Of a DNA stretch of 64,000 nt, positions 11,901 through 20,748 are shown piece after piece. This DNA comes from Tribonema minus. Taxonomy: Eukaryota > Sar > Xanthophyceae > Tribonematales > Tribonemataceae. The translations under genes were made by a program, and so were the position numbers. The DNA lies in contig JAFCMP010000201.1 of NCBI GenBank assembly GCA_017506865.1, forward strand, positions 186,001-250,000, read 5' to 3'. Positions within the stretch are counted from its first letter, which is position 1, and every line of letters begins with the position of its first letter. The notes below the pieces were generated by a model. It made no database searches. It saw nothing but the letters and a program-made list of their open reading frames with translations, and was not told the origin of the DNA.

Positions 11901-14830
11901 TGAAGCGCGCCTTCACGTCGACCGCGCTGTTCACGCTGCCCGTGCCGCACCCCGAGGCCACCAGGCGCGGCGCTCTGCCCATCTCCGACGCCACGCAGGT
12001 ACGTGCTAGTTTGTGCAGTAAGTTATAGTATTCCATACTGAACACCCATGCCTCGAACGCGAAAAGCTTGCACACAGAAGTGTTTTTTACTACTGTGGTT
12101 ATGGTGGTACTTTTTGACTCGTGGCCAATGACTGCAGCAGCGGCGACCACGGTTATTGGTGGAAGGCACTTGCGGCTAACCATTCCTTGTCACCTGGAGC
12201 TCTACGATCTTTTGATTCGTTTTCATTAACTAATTTGAATACTTAGAGTTTACATGGAGCAATTGTCAATGCGCATTGAGACATTTTCAAGTCTCACAAG
12301 ACACATGTAGATTCTGGTGGCACAACGAACGTTTGCCATCTGGGCGTTTTCACGCGCCACGCGAGAATCAATGAAAAATACACAGGAGCTTTTTGTCAAG
12401 TAATTCAACGTACTTCTACACGTTGCCTGCTCCCTTGTAGAAGTATACATTCTGTAAGGTAAAATTATCTCCTGAGTAGGTGGGCAGTGACACTGCAATC
12501 TCCCTGGCGCGTTGTCATCATGGCATTGAAGTTGCAGCTCGTCTGTGATGAAGTGGCCCCCCACTTCAAGCGCTTTCTGAAGCAACCCCCCCTTCTGACG
12601 TGTATGAGAAGCTGCTGACAATTCATATTTGTACAACACTTCAAGTTTAGGTACGTGTCTGTCATCTGAACATGAGCCGTGGATGCCCTTCTCTGAACAC
12701 AACACCGATCCCTCGGGCCATCACGTGCGGAGCGCTGCCACATCAACAACTGCCACATCAACAACACAAGAATCAAGATTGACCGCTGCTACCATGCATA
12801 CCGCTACCTGGTTTCTGCAGGACTTTGTAGACGCTGGGGAGAGAGGCTTCAGGCACACACTGTGGCATGTCATTGCGTGCGGAGCGCTGCCACACCAACA
12901 AAAACTAAGCCTGAGCACTGCTGCTGACTCGCATTCCGATACCCTCCGTGCAGGACTTTGTGGACGCCGCAGAGGGGCTTCGGGCGCACATCGCAGCGTG
13001 CCATTTTGTGCGGAGCGCTGCCACACCAACAATCAAGCCTGAGCACTGCTGGTGACTTCAAGTTGCTTTCCGATACCCTCCCTGCAGGTTTTTGTAGATG
13101 CCGCAAAGGGTCTTCGGTCGCACATTGCGGCGTGCCAACGCATGCGGAGCGCTGCCACACCAACAAGCAACCCTGAGCACTGCTGCTGACTTGCTTTCCC
13201 TGCAGGACTTTGTGGACGCCGCAGAGGGGCTTCGGGCGCACATCGTGTCGTGCCTCGCGCGCCCGCCGCATGCCTTCGGCAACGAAGTGATCACTTCTGC
13301 CATCGCGTGCGGAGCGCTGCCAGGCATCGTCAAGGCGGTGAACGACGGCGCCAAGGACCTGTCGCCGCCAACCATCGTGGAGGCGCTGCACATGAGCAGG
13401 TGACGCACCATGCACATGAGCGCCGCTCCTGCAGCACCAGTGACCGTTCATGGGTGGCGTTGCTGCTGCCAAGGGGGTACCGATTGCACTTGCTGGGACA
13501 GCAGAAGTTGTGCACACTGCGCAGTCATGCATGGGCGTTTTGACGAGCCGTCAAAGCTTTAGGTGCCTTTCTGAGTGGTAGGAGCCACACCATTGTGGAG
13601 GCGCTGCACATGAGCAGGTGACACGCGGTTTGCGATGCTGCAGCACCGGTGACAGTTGCAACTCGTGGGTGGGGTTAATGCTGCCAATGTACTACTGATT
13701 GCACTTGCCAGGACTTCCAGAAGTAGTGCACGCTCCGCAGGCATGCATGCGCATTCTGACGAGCCATCGAAGGTGTCCTGCTGAATTGTCAAAAAGCCGC
13801 AAACCAGCTGTGTCAGTAGTTTATCACCCAGTCACCACTGTAGAAACCTTGAAGGGTGCAACATCTCGTGCCCCGGGCACCATGTGTACACCAAGCCTCC
13901 AGTGGCAGCATCCCAAGTAACCTGCAAATGCATGTTGTCGCTGCGCCAGAGCACCATGCACTCCAAGCATCCAGTGGCGACGTCCGAGTAACTTCAAGTT
14001 CAACTTGCAATGTATGCCCTCGCTGGCTGCCAACCCCCGCCGCAGCATCGAGGACGCGCGCGCCGCCGCACTCGACCACTTCACAGCAGCGCTCAACGAC
14101 CTCGAGACCGGCCTACACCCGGACGCGCCCGTGCGCACCGAGGCCGACGTGGACACCGTCCTCACAGAGCTGAGCGCTGTTGCCATGGCGCGCTTCGTCG
14201 CGGGGACGCGCGCCGCCGCGGCCTCCGCGTGCGCGGCGGCGGCGGCACGCCAGCTGGCGGCGCGCGGCGCACTGGCGGCGGCGCTGGCGGCGGCGTGCGC
14301 GGCCGTGCGCGCGCAGCAGGCGGCGCTGCGCGCGGAGCTCGGCGACGCCGTGCGCTTCGCGCTGGAGGCGGCGGTTGCGGCGCTGTTCCCTGCGAGCGCT
14401 GCCGCGGACGACGCCGCGCTCGGCGCCGACGGCCTCAGCGACGCCGCCCTTGACGCGCACTGGCGCGCCGCCACCGCCGACGCGCACGCGCGCTTCGCGG
14501 CGGCGCGCGACGCCATCGTGCCGGACGCGGCGCTGCGCGCGGCGCTGCCACAGCCCGCGTGCGCCGCCGCCGCCGCCGCCGCGACGCTGGAGGGCTTCCG
14601 CAGCGACGCCGGCGTGGGGCGCGCGCGCGCGTCGCTGGAGCGCGCCAACGCCGCGCGGCGCGAGCGCGCGGCGGCGCAGACGGCGGCGGCGCGCGCCGCG
14701 GCGGCGGAGGCGGCCGCCAGGGAGGCGGAGAGGCGCGCAGAGGAGGCCGCGACGGCGCGTAAGCGTGCGGAGGAGCTCCAGGCGGAAGCCGAGCGGCGCG
14801 CTGCCGCGAACGTGGGCAACGGCTATGGAT

Positions 14831-14861
<31 letters not shown>

Positions 14862-15057
14862 GTACATACTTGCGGGCGATGGGTACGGCAGCGGCGGCAG
14901 CGGCGGCAACGGCAGCGGCGGCGGCAGCGGCCATGGCGGAGGCAGCGGTCCCCCCTGTGCTGGCATGGTCCCCAAGTTTTTCAAGGGTGGGCAGAAAATG
15001 GGCGGTGGGGGCCGTGCCGGTAAAGGCGGCGCGTGGGGTTATGGCTGGCCCAAGTAG
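8903..15057 (+). CDS. GBP-type large GTPase, gene B (spliced, 7 exons read)
   Basis: Exons: 8903-9151, 9286-9495, 10006-10160, 10824-10917, 11831-11998, 13206-13399, 14046-15057, all phase-consistent. The start is uncertain: the in-frame ATG at 8663 is the alternative. Encoded features are the P-loop GAARQGKS (split by intron 1), PCTCG, VADVEG (G3) and VVVLRDC (G4). A helical domain and an Ala/Glu/Arg-rich coiled coil follow, then a Gly-rich C-terminus (GMVPKFFKGGQKMGGGG) and a TAG stop. Intron 4 has a GC donor (GAG|GCAAGT) where gene A has GT. Intron 5 is absent in gene A and contains tandem exon-6 fragments (12821-13205). Gene B looks like a paralogue of gene A produced by an inverted duplication. 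The Gly-rich tail replaces gene A's cysteine clusters. A guanine-nucleotide-hydrolysing, membrane-associated role is inferred from the family only. Confidence 0.82.
12264..12385 (+). mobile_element. decayed LINE-2 3' tail
   Basis: The order of short blocks (CATTGAGACATTTTCA, CACATGTAGATTC, CCATCTGGGCGTTTTC, GCGAGAATCAATGAAAAA) matches the 3' untranslated tail of the LINE-2 copies at 1.1, 17.8 and 53.3 kb. It has several mismatches, lies in intron 5 of GBP gene B, and shows no clear target-site duplication. Confidence 0.7.
12821..13205 (+). repeat. three tandem truncated copies of GBP gene B exon 6
   Basis: Copies begin after a CAG at 12821, 12954 and 13088; the real exon begins at 13206. Spacings are 133, 134 and 118 bp. 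Each copy keeps the 3' splice acceptor, the DFVDAAEGLRAH start and a TGCGGAGCGCTGCCA block, but lacks the middle of the exon. Each is followed by a shared CTGAGCACTGCTG spacer. A further partial TGCGGAGCGCTGCCA lies at about 12725. Confidence 0.9.
13365..13780 (+). repeat. tandem duplication of exon 6 end plus intron 6
   Basis: The block from the end of exon 6 (GAGGCGCTGCACATGAGCAG|GT) through about 13560 is repeated at about 13585-13780. The second copy keeps the last ~30 bp of exon 6 and its donor site, followed by diverged intron (GATTGCACTTGC, then GACGAGCC blocks). Confidence 0.75.
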
Positions 15058-15060
15058 GGA

Positions 15061-15838
15061 AAAAAAAAAGCAGGGTGCAAAATTCAACTTCTTAGAGTCT
15101 CTAGTATACTGTTCGCATCCGGCGGATGCTGTCATGCCATCAGTGACAGTGTGCCCATTGGCATGTACGTTGACTGCACGCTGGCATGCAAGATGTGATG
15201 CTACCTTAACCCCTCAACACCGTGGCACATGAAGCAGAAGGCTGCACTACTGCAGTTTGACAGTGGCTAAGCGTCTGTTGACGCGTTTGTGAACAACGAC
15301 AATGGCTTGGCCTGCCAGCACGAGACACCATTGCACATGAGGGCAGCTCACAGCTAGCACGCTGCTGTGCTTGTTTGCAACGCCATGCTGCGGGGCAGCT
15401 CACAGCTAGCACGCTGCTGTGCTTGTTTGCAACGCCATGCTGCGGGACAGTGAAGTTGTTGCAACGGCACTGTGACACACTGACAGTTTGCAGGCAAGGC
15501 CTCCCGGGACTTTTGCAATTGATTAATTCTTAATTTTTTAAAATTAAATTTAAAAATGAAAAATGAATCAAAAGATCAATATTATGAATACAGGTCCACC
15601 AGTGCGAGGTGAGTGCCCTCCAGCATTTTTGATACAGAGGCATGCTGGACGTTTTGATGACAGCAGTACTATATTGTGTGCGCATGCGCAACGACCATTA
15701 CCAATTGGCAAACACTGTTACGGGTGAATTTGCCCGTCCCTCAGGCAGGCATACAGCTTTTCAATGGGCCGTGACCCCCCACAGCTGCAGCGCACAGCAA
15801 TTTGCTTTCAACGCGTCGGAATCCGAAATGCGTTGCGC
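15061..15838. other. 3' flank of GBP gene B, non-coding
   Basis: No supported gene. The stretch holds a 52 bp tandem duplication (15342-15447) and an AT-rich block near 15520-15590 unlike its surroundings. Confidence 0.5.
15342..15447. repeat. 52-bp direct duplication
   Basis: Two essentially identical head-to-tail copies of a 52 bp block starting GGCAGCTCACAGCTAGCA. A single diverged copy lies at the equivalent position in tandem unit 2, near 17100. Confidence 0.9.
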
Positions 15839-15990
15839 CACGTGTGCTGCCGCCAACCCGGGCGCGAGAAGTTCGTGGCTGAGCGTGGAAGCTGCGTAGA
15901 GGTTGCAGCATGAGGTGTGACAGCCCTTGCGGCTGGCAGGGTAGCACTTGCAGCGGTGCTGGTGTTTGCCGGCCGTCGCGCTGCGGGCGC
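15839..15990 (+). pseudogene. decayed TspO-like gene fragment
   Basis: In plus orientation, AANPGAR and LSVEAA followed by a stop correspond to AANPGARNGRLSVGAARG of the intact gene at 41.5 kb; later blocks need frameshifts. It is a remnant of the same C-terminal region as the fragment at 3150-3395. Confidence 0.65.
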
Positions 15991-16248
15991 ACGCCAGAAT
16001 GACCAGCAGCACTGGCAACTGTAATTGTGATGTCTGCTGTGTACATTTGGGGCGGCTGAATCCCGGCGGGGTCGGCGCCGCACCAGCGCCTGAAGCACTG
16101 GCAGCTTCACCCGGCCAGAGTCGCAGTCTGGCAGTGCGCAGCGGCTGCCAGTACTGGCAAAGGCGTCACCGTGACCGTACCCGTACCGATGGAAGTTGGT
16201 GAACCTGGGCCGGCGGGTCACCAGAGAGGGATCACGTCGCGACCTTCG

Positions 16249-16879
16249 CGCGATCGTGCTGGACGCGGCGCTGCGCGCGGCGCTGCTGCAGCCCGCGTGC
16301 GCCGCCGCCGCCGCCGCCGCGACGCTGGAGGGCTTCCACGGCGACGCCGGCGTGGGGCGCGCGCGCGCATCGCTGGAGCGCGCCAACGCTGCGCGGCGCG
16401 AGCGCGCGGCGGCGCGGACGGCGGCGGCGCGCACCGCGGCGGCGGAGGCGGCCGCCAGGGAGGCGGAGAGGCGCGCAGAGGAGGCCGCGGCGGCACGCAA
16501 GCACGCGGAGGAGCAGCAGGCAGAAGCCGAGCAGCGCGCTGCTGCCAACGTGGGCGGCGGCTACGGGTGCGGCGGCGGCAGCGGCGGCGGCGGCATTACG
16601 TACATACTTGCGGGCGATGAATACGGCAGCAATAGCAGTGGCGGCAGCCGCGGCAACGGCAGCAGCGGCCGTGCCGGAGGCAGCGCCCCCCCCCGTGCTG
16701 GCATGGTCCGCAAGTTTTTCAAGGGTGGGCAGTTCATGGGTGGCGGACAACTTACCGTGAAGGGCGGCTCATGGGGCTGGGGCAAAGCAAAGAAGACGCA
16801 CGGTGCACACTTCATTATTTTAGAGTCTGCTGCTCCCTTCTGGCAGAGGCTATCGTCACAGTGTGCCAGTGTAATTTGA
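16249..16879 (+). pseudogene. duplicated C-terminal half of GBP gene B
   Basis: The open frame repeats gene B from DAALRAALPQPAC to the C-terminus: the Ala/Arg coiled coil, a NVGGGYGCGGG block, ITYILAGDEYGS, and GMVRKFFKGGQFMGGG. The gene B stop is lost, so the frame reads on into former 3' flank until a TGA at 16877-16879. It has no GTPase domain. The ATG at 16196 lies in unrelated upstream sequence. It is most simply a partial tandem copy, though the frame has stayed open for over 600 bp. Confidence 0.8.
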
Positions 16880-17569
16880 TTGCATGCTGGCGTGTAAGTG
16901 TGATGGTTGCATTGCTGTTTGCAGGGCCAATACATGAAGCAGACGGCTACACTAGAGGTCTGCAATCTGATAGTGGCCAAGGCTCTTGAGCTTTTGAGAG
17001 CGCAAGCATCTATCTACTTTTTTGAAAATAAGGACCAGCATACTACATAATTCATGGGCCTGCCAACATATCACACTAATGAGACATTGCGCATGCCAGT
17101 GGTAGCTCTATGGCTGGCACGCTGCTGTGCTTTGTTTGCAATGTCGTATATATGCTGCGGAACTGTGATTCCAAAGTCGCTGCAATGGCACTTGGTGTGC
17201 AGGCAACGGTACTACTAGTAGAGCGAGTGATGTTGTAGGGCGCAAGCGTTTTTTGTGCCAGGTGAGTGCACTCCGAGTCCACCACCCTGAGTATACTGGT
17301 AGTATACTATACTGTAGTACATGAGCATCATGCTGCATGTTTGAGGGGACCAGTATGTGCACATTGGAACGACAATCATCCATTCAATACTAAGCTGACG
17401 CACACGAGTGATTTGTTCGTCGCCCAGGCAGTGATGCTGTTTTCCTTGGGCTGTGATCCTACACATCCCCTTGGGCAGCTGCTGCACATGTGACCCTCCA
17501 CATCTGCTGCACACAGCGGTTCGCTCTTAGTACATTCGTGGGAATACTCTGAATGCGCTGCAACGTGGG
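16880..17569. other. second-unit 3' flank, non-coding
   Basis: Diverged counterpart of 15061-15838. No supported gene; short ORFs on both strands are not conserved between the two tandem units. Confidence 0.45.
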
Positions 17570-17710
17570 CCTCCGCCACCCCGGGCGCGCGGCTGAGCAT
17601 GGGGGCTACGAGGGGGTTGCAGCCCGAGCCTGAGGGTGGCCTTGCGGCTGGCTGGGTACTGACTCTAGTAGTGCTGGCGCCAGTGCTGGCGTGCGGCGTT
17701 CGCCGCTCTG
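17570..17710 (+). pseudogene. second decayed TspO-like gene fragment
   Basis: The blocks PGARLSMGATRGLQ and LVVLAPVLA are reminiscent of PGARNGRLSVGAARGLQGVL and VALAAVLA of the intact gene. It sits at the same place in tandem unit 2 as 15839-15990 does in unit 1. Confidence 0.6.
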
Positions 17711-17803
17711 CAAGCACGCGTCAGAACTCGCGTTGTGACCAGCAGCACTGCCCTGGCGACTGCACTTGTGTTATTCAACAAAGTTCACTGTGCACATGTG
17801 AAT

Positions 17804-18236
17804 GTACTTTTTATTAATTCTCGCTCAGGGCGCGAAAAAGCCCAGATGATTGGCATCTAGCTGTAAGGAATCTACATGTCGTATGACAGTCTGAAAGTGT
17901 CGCAACGACCACCACTCAAACGCCGCCGCCGCCAAATGGCATCTCGGGGTCCTCCCCTACGTCCTCCTCCATGTGCCCCCCCCCCCTGGATTCTGCCATG
18001 TGTGTCATGACACGGCCAGAGTACGCCATGTGGAGCGCTGCCGACAGTGCCGAGCGTAAGCGCGCCAGGGCGATGCCCTTGAGAGCTTTAGGGCGCGCTC
18101 CTCCGGGCACTGACATCCTGCTGGCATACTCCGTCGCCACAGCCTCCAGCAGCTTCCGCCCCTGCTCCCCGATGCTGCCAGATGACCCTATTGCCAAAGT
18201 GGCAAGAGTGTGTGTACTTTTTATTAATTCTCGCTC
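17804..18236 (-). mobile_element. LINE-2 3' end copy plus a second nested LINE-2 tail
   Basis: On the minus strand the insert 17804-18207 encodes LATLAIGSSGSIGEQGRKLL through HMAESRGGGHMEEDVGEDPE and stops with TGA after GGGGV. This gives the intact C-terminus of the LINE-2 protein. The 3' untranslated tail ends in AAAAAGTAC. Immediately upstream, at 18214-18236, lies another LINE-2 tail terminus, so two insertions abut. Confidence 0.88.
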
Positions 18237-18450
18237 TACTAGTAGGCCCTTGGCAAACTGTGGGTACATGTATGATAGATGGCGTACCTTCGGCATCTGG
18301 TGCACCAGCTTCAGTTCAGACAACGGCGGACTTTGCAGGGCACCTTGGCCATATATTGTACGAGGGCCAACACCGCAGTTGCGAAGCAGCCTTTTGCATG
18401 TAATGCCAAAAACCGCCATGCTTGTTATCGCACAAAATAATGGCAATTGT

Positions 18451-18556
18451 GTCCTAGGGCACAGCGCAGACTAGGCTGCTGCGTTGACGCAAGCTTTTCG
18501 ATTGCATAGGCAACCCGGCCTCCCTTGGGCCTTTATAAAAACAAGTCCATACGTAC
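18451..18556 (+). mobile_element. 106-bp LINE-1 3' tail
   Basis: The sequence matches the end of the full LINE-1 element (26700-26806) from CCTAGGGCACAGCGCAGAC, including the last codons GHSAD and the TAG, to CAAGTCCATACGTAC. It has only a few differences. It is an extreme 5' truncation typical of target-primed reverse transcription. Confidence 0.92.
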
Positions 18557-18559
18557 TAC

Positions 18560-18975
18560 AGTATACTTCTATAAAGGTTGACTGCAACGGTGCAATAGGC
18601 GCATCCATGTGTGGCCCAGTTACTGTAGGGCGGACGTTTTCCCTGCCCGATCGCATGCATTTATGCATTTGTTCTGCCATGTGGCCCAGTGGCACTGGCA
18701 CCATGCATTTCAGCATATGCCTGATGTAGGGGGTTGCTGAGGCTTCATGCATCACGAATGATTTACACACACTGTTGGCAAGAACACTCAGACCGGATTG
18801 CGCCCTTAGGCTAGACTTCAAAAATATGGCTTTGGGCATCAACGGGTCTGACATCCATTGCACAGCTGCCGCTCCCTCAGGCTGTGTCGACATCGCACAA
18901 TGTCATTATCATTCACAAAGTTTAACCTGGACTGCAGCAAAGCTGGAAGTGTGCATCCCCCCGTCTTCATCTAGA
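18560..18975 (-). repeat. third, inverted copy of part of the segmental duplication
   Basis: The reverse complement matches copy A about 2510-2890 and copy B about 40880-41230 through ordered blocks: TTTGCTGCAGTCC, CCAAAGCCATATTT, ATGCATGAAGCCT, and CTATTGCACC. It is more diverged than A and B are from each other. Confidence 0.7.
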
Positions 18976-19186
18976 TGTGTGAAGGTTTTCACTGCAAATT
19001 TACGTACTATTATCGCATGTATCCAATGCATCTGCAGCATCATGGAGTGAGCCGTGCACTAAGTCTTGCTGCCATGTGCTTCTGGATTCTGATGTATACT
19101 GCAAAATATTCAGTGTTGACTGCTAGGCCTTTTTGAAGGCCTTCGATGCGCAGTGTGTAGGCTGCGCTTGAAGCGAGCTTACATGT

Positions 19187-19238
19187 TTTGTGCGCCCAGG
19201 TGTTGTCGATGCAACGCATCTCGGTACCTGTACGACAA
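19187..19238 (+). repeat. half copy of the 5954-6029 hairpin element
   Basis: It matches the left arm and spacer (GTGCGCCCAGGTGTTGTCGA, then CGGTACCTGTACG) but lacks the right arm. It lies directly left of the ~322 bp repeat that begins at 19246. Confidence 0.85.
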
Positions 19239-19245
19239 ATGTGGG

Positions 19246-19568
19246 AACTGGGGTGCGCCAGTCTCCTGTGTGTGTGTGCCGTAAATATATGTCGCTGTTG
19301 ACTACCCGACCTGCTCCTACCTCGACCCAGCAAACTCCTGTGTGCCGTGAGAAAGGGGGTCCACCCTAACTCCCATAATAACCCAAGTAGGCCACCAAGG
19401 TTGGCAAGAACAAGCAGCAGCAAGGCGCTAAGGCTTATAGCTCGGTTTTACAGGTGTCAGAAATGATTACATAGCATGAAGCATCTGCAAAGGCAGAATA
19501 TGGCATAAAGCCAGTGTGGCAGAATATGGCTAAATAGCCCCCTCTAACCCTAGGGTCGCCTCACAACA
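19246..19568 (+). repeat. ~322-bp dispersed repeat, copy 1
   Basis: Almost identical to 29161-29495. It starts TGTGGGAACTGGGG and ends CCTCACAACA. Copy 2 has an ATG in good context followed by GTTGGCAAGAACAAGCAGCA; copy 1 has AAG in place of that ATG. Copy 1 lacks a short GTTACCTG-type segment. The TG...CA ends are LTR-like, but no target-site duplication or clear primer-binding site was found. Confidence 0.85.
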
Positions 19569-19683
19569 CACGCCCCCTGCATGGCGCATCCACGCACAAG
19601 TGGTAAGCCATGTACAAGGTTGAGGCGCCCTGGCATCTATCAGCTACACTGTGGCTGCAAAGAACTTGAATACGTGCTGGCTG

Positions 19684-19830
19684 CACACCCGACATGATGG
19701 CGCTATGCAGCTACCGCTACAGTACATATGTATGCGCCCCCAAAATGATGGTGCTGCGCAGCATCTCCTTTGTATGCGCCCCCGACATGATGGCACTGCG
19801 CAATTTGTCTCCCCCCCCAGCGCTTGTGCA
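19684..19830. repeat. ~48-bp tandem repeat, about 3 units
   Basis: Three units share GCCCCCGACATGATGGCACTG-like cores at about 19690, 19737 and 19785, with partly diverged ends. No coding role is evident. The rest of 19569-20292 has no supported gene. Confidence 0.6.
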
Positions 19831-19885
19831 CACGCGCTGAAAAATTGTGCATGTAACAACAAAACAATAGGGTGGGCGGGTGGGT

Positions 19886-19933
19886 TTGTGCGCCCAGGTG
19901 TTGTCGATGCAACGCATCTCGGTGCCTGTACGA
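19886..19933 (+). repeat. second half copy of the hairpin element
   Basis: It matches the 19187-19238 copy nearly base for base (GTGCGCCCAGGTGTTGTCGA, then CTGTACGACA) and also lacks the complementary arm. Confidence 0.85.
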
Positions 19934-20292
19934 CATTCGCCCCCAGACACTACACTGCTGATGCTATCCAAGCGGTGTTGTGTCTAAAGCGTACAGGCCC
20001 AACAATGAACCTGCAAACACGCTACTGTGCACAGCTCAATGCGACAATACGCTGAGCGCTGCCATGTGCAATAGGCACAGCTGAAAGCGTCCCCATGAGC
20101 TGAGCTACTCAAGCTGCGCTGGTGAGACACATGGCGCATAAAAGAGCTGCTGCCGTCTGCGTCTCACAAATGTCAGCGCAATATGCGCTAAGCACAGCCT
20201 GATTGCTGGTGGGAGACAGTGCTGTGCTAGTGTAAGCACCGCCGCGCATCCCCACTGCGTCCGGCGGCTGCGCACCATCGCCACGCCTCTCC

Positions 20293-20748
20293 TTGCTTGA
20301 GCGCCGCCTGTGCAGCGCCTTATGCCGCGCCTGCCAGTCGCGGAGGCGCTGCTGCTCCTCGGGCGTATGCGCCGCCCAGGTACGTGCACTGGCCCTTGCC
20401 CCTAATCGGGCACGCGTCACGGTGCTTTGCGCTTGGCCGACGGGTACCAAGCTTGGACCCTGCCGCACGTCACGCCGACTGCATATGCGGCCGGCGGCCA
20501 GCGACGCGCCAGCAACACAGACCCTGCTGGGCCGGACTCCCTGCGCACCGCTGGTGAGTCAGATGCATGACCTGACGGTCACGTTCAGCTTGCTCTCCCT
20601 CCGAGAAGAGGGTAATGACCTTGCAACGGTGTTTGACCAACTCTCCCTTAGGGAACCGGTCGTTGCCAGGTCGCCTCGCCAGCCAGCCGGGAAACGTGGT
20701 GAGTCAGACGTAACGCAGGCTGGTGATAACAGCACCCCGCAACAATGA
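20293..20748 (+). CDS. small basic ORF at the 5' end of LINE-1
   Basis: A 151-residue open frame rich in Arg, Cys and Ala. It has a small internal repeat (LLSLREEGNDLATVF then DQLSLREP) and no recognised domain. Its TGA overlaps the ATG of the next frame as ATGA at 20745-20748, an arrangement that in other non-LTR elements allows reinitiation. It may be an ORF1-type protein or simply leader sequence; function is not claimed. Confidence 0.45.
   Translation: MLERRLCSALCRACQSRRRCCSSGVCAAQVRALALAPNRARVTVLCAWPTGTKLGPCRTSRRLHMRPAASDAPATQTLLGRTPCAPLVSQMHDLTVTFSLLSLREEGNDLATVFDQLSLREPVVARSPRQPAGKRGESDVTQAGDNSTPQQ

Larger units (their letters stand above)
14512..17760 (+). repeat. 1.7 kb tandem duplication of the GBP gene B 3' end
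   Basis: Unit 1 is about 14512-16030 and unit 2 about 16249-17760, offset ~1735 bp. Each unit carries the second half of gene B exon 7, its 3' flank (TTAGAGTCT block), a GCTAGCACGCTGCTGTGCTT-like block and a decayed TspO-like fragment. Unit 2 is more diverged beyond the coding part. Confidence 0.8.

Noticed and set aside
13824-15232. Three other long ORFs overlapping GBP gene B exon 7 (two antisense, one in another plus frame)
   Set aside because: Compositional shadows of the Ala-rich coiled coil; only the 14005 frame joins in phase to exon 6 and is preserved in the 16.2 kb duplicate.
20105-20468. Minus-strand ORF with a helical Arg-rich segment at the LINE-1 5' end
   Set aside because: Antisense to the element leader, no motif, and overlaps the better placed plus-strand frame with the ATGA overlap.
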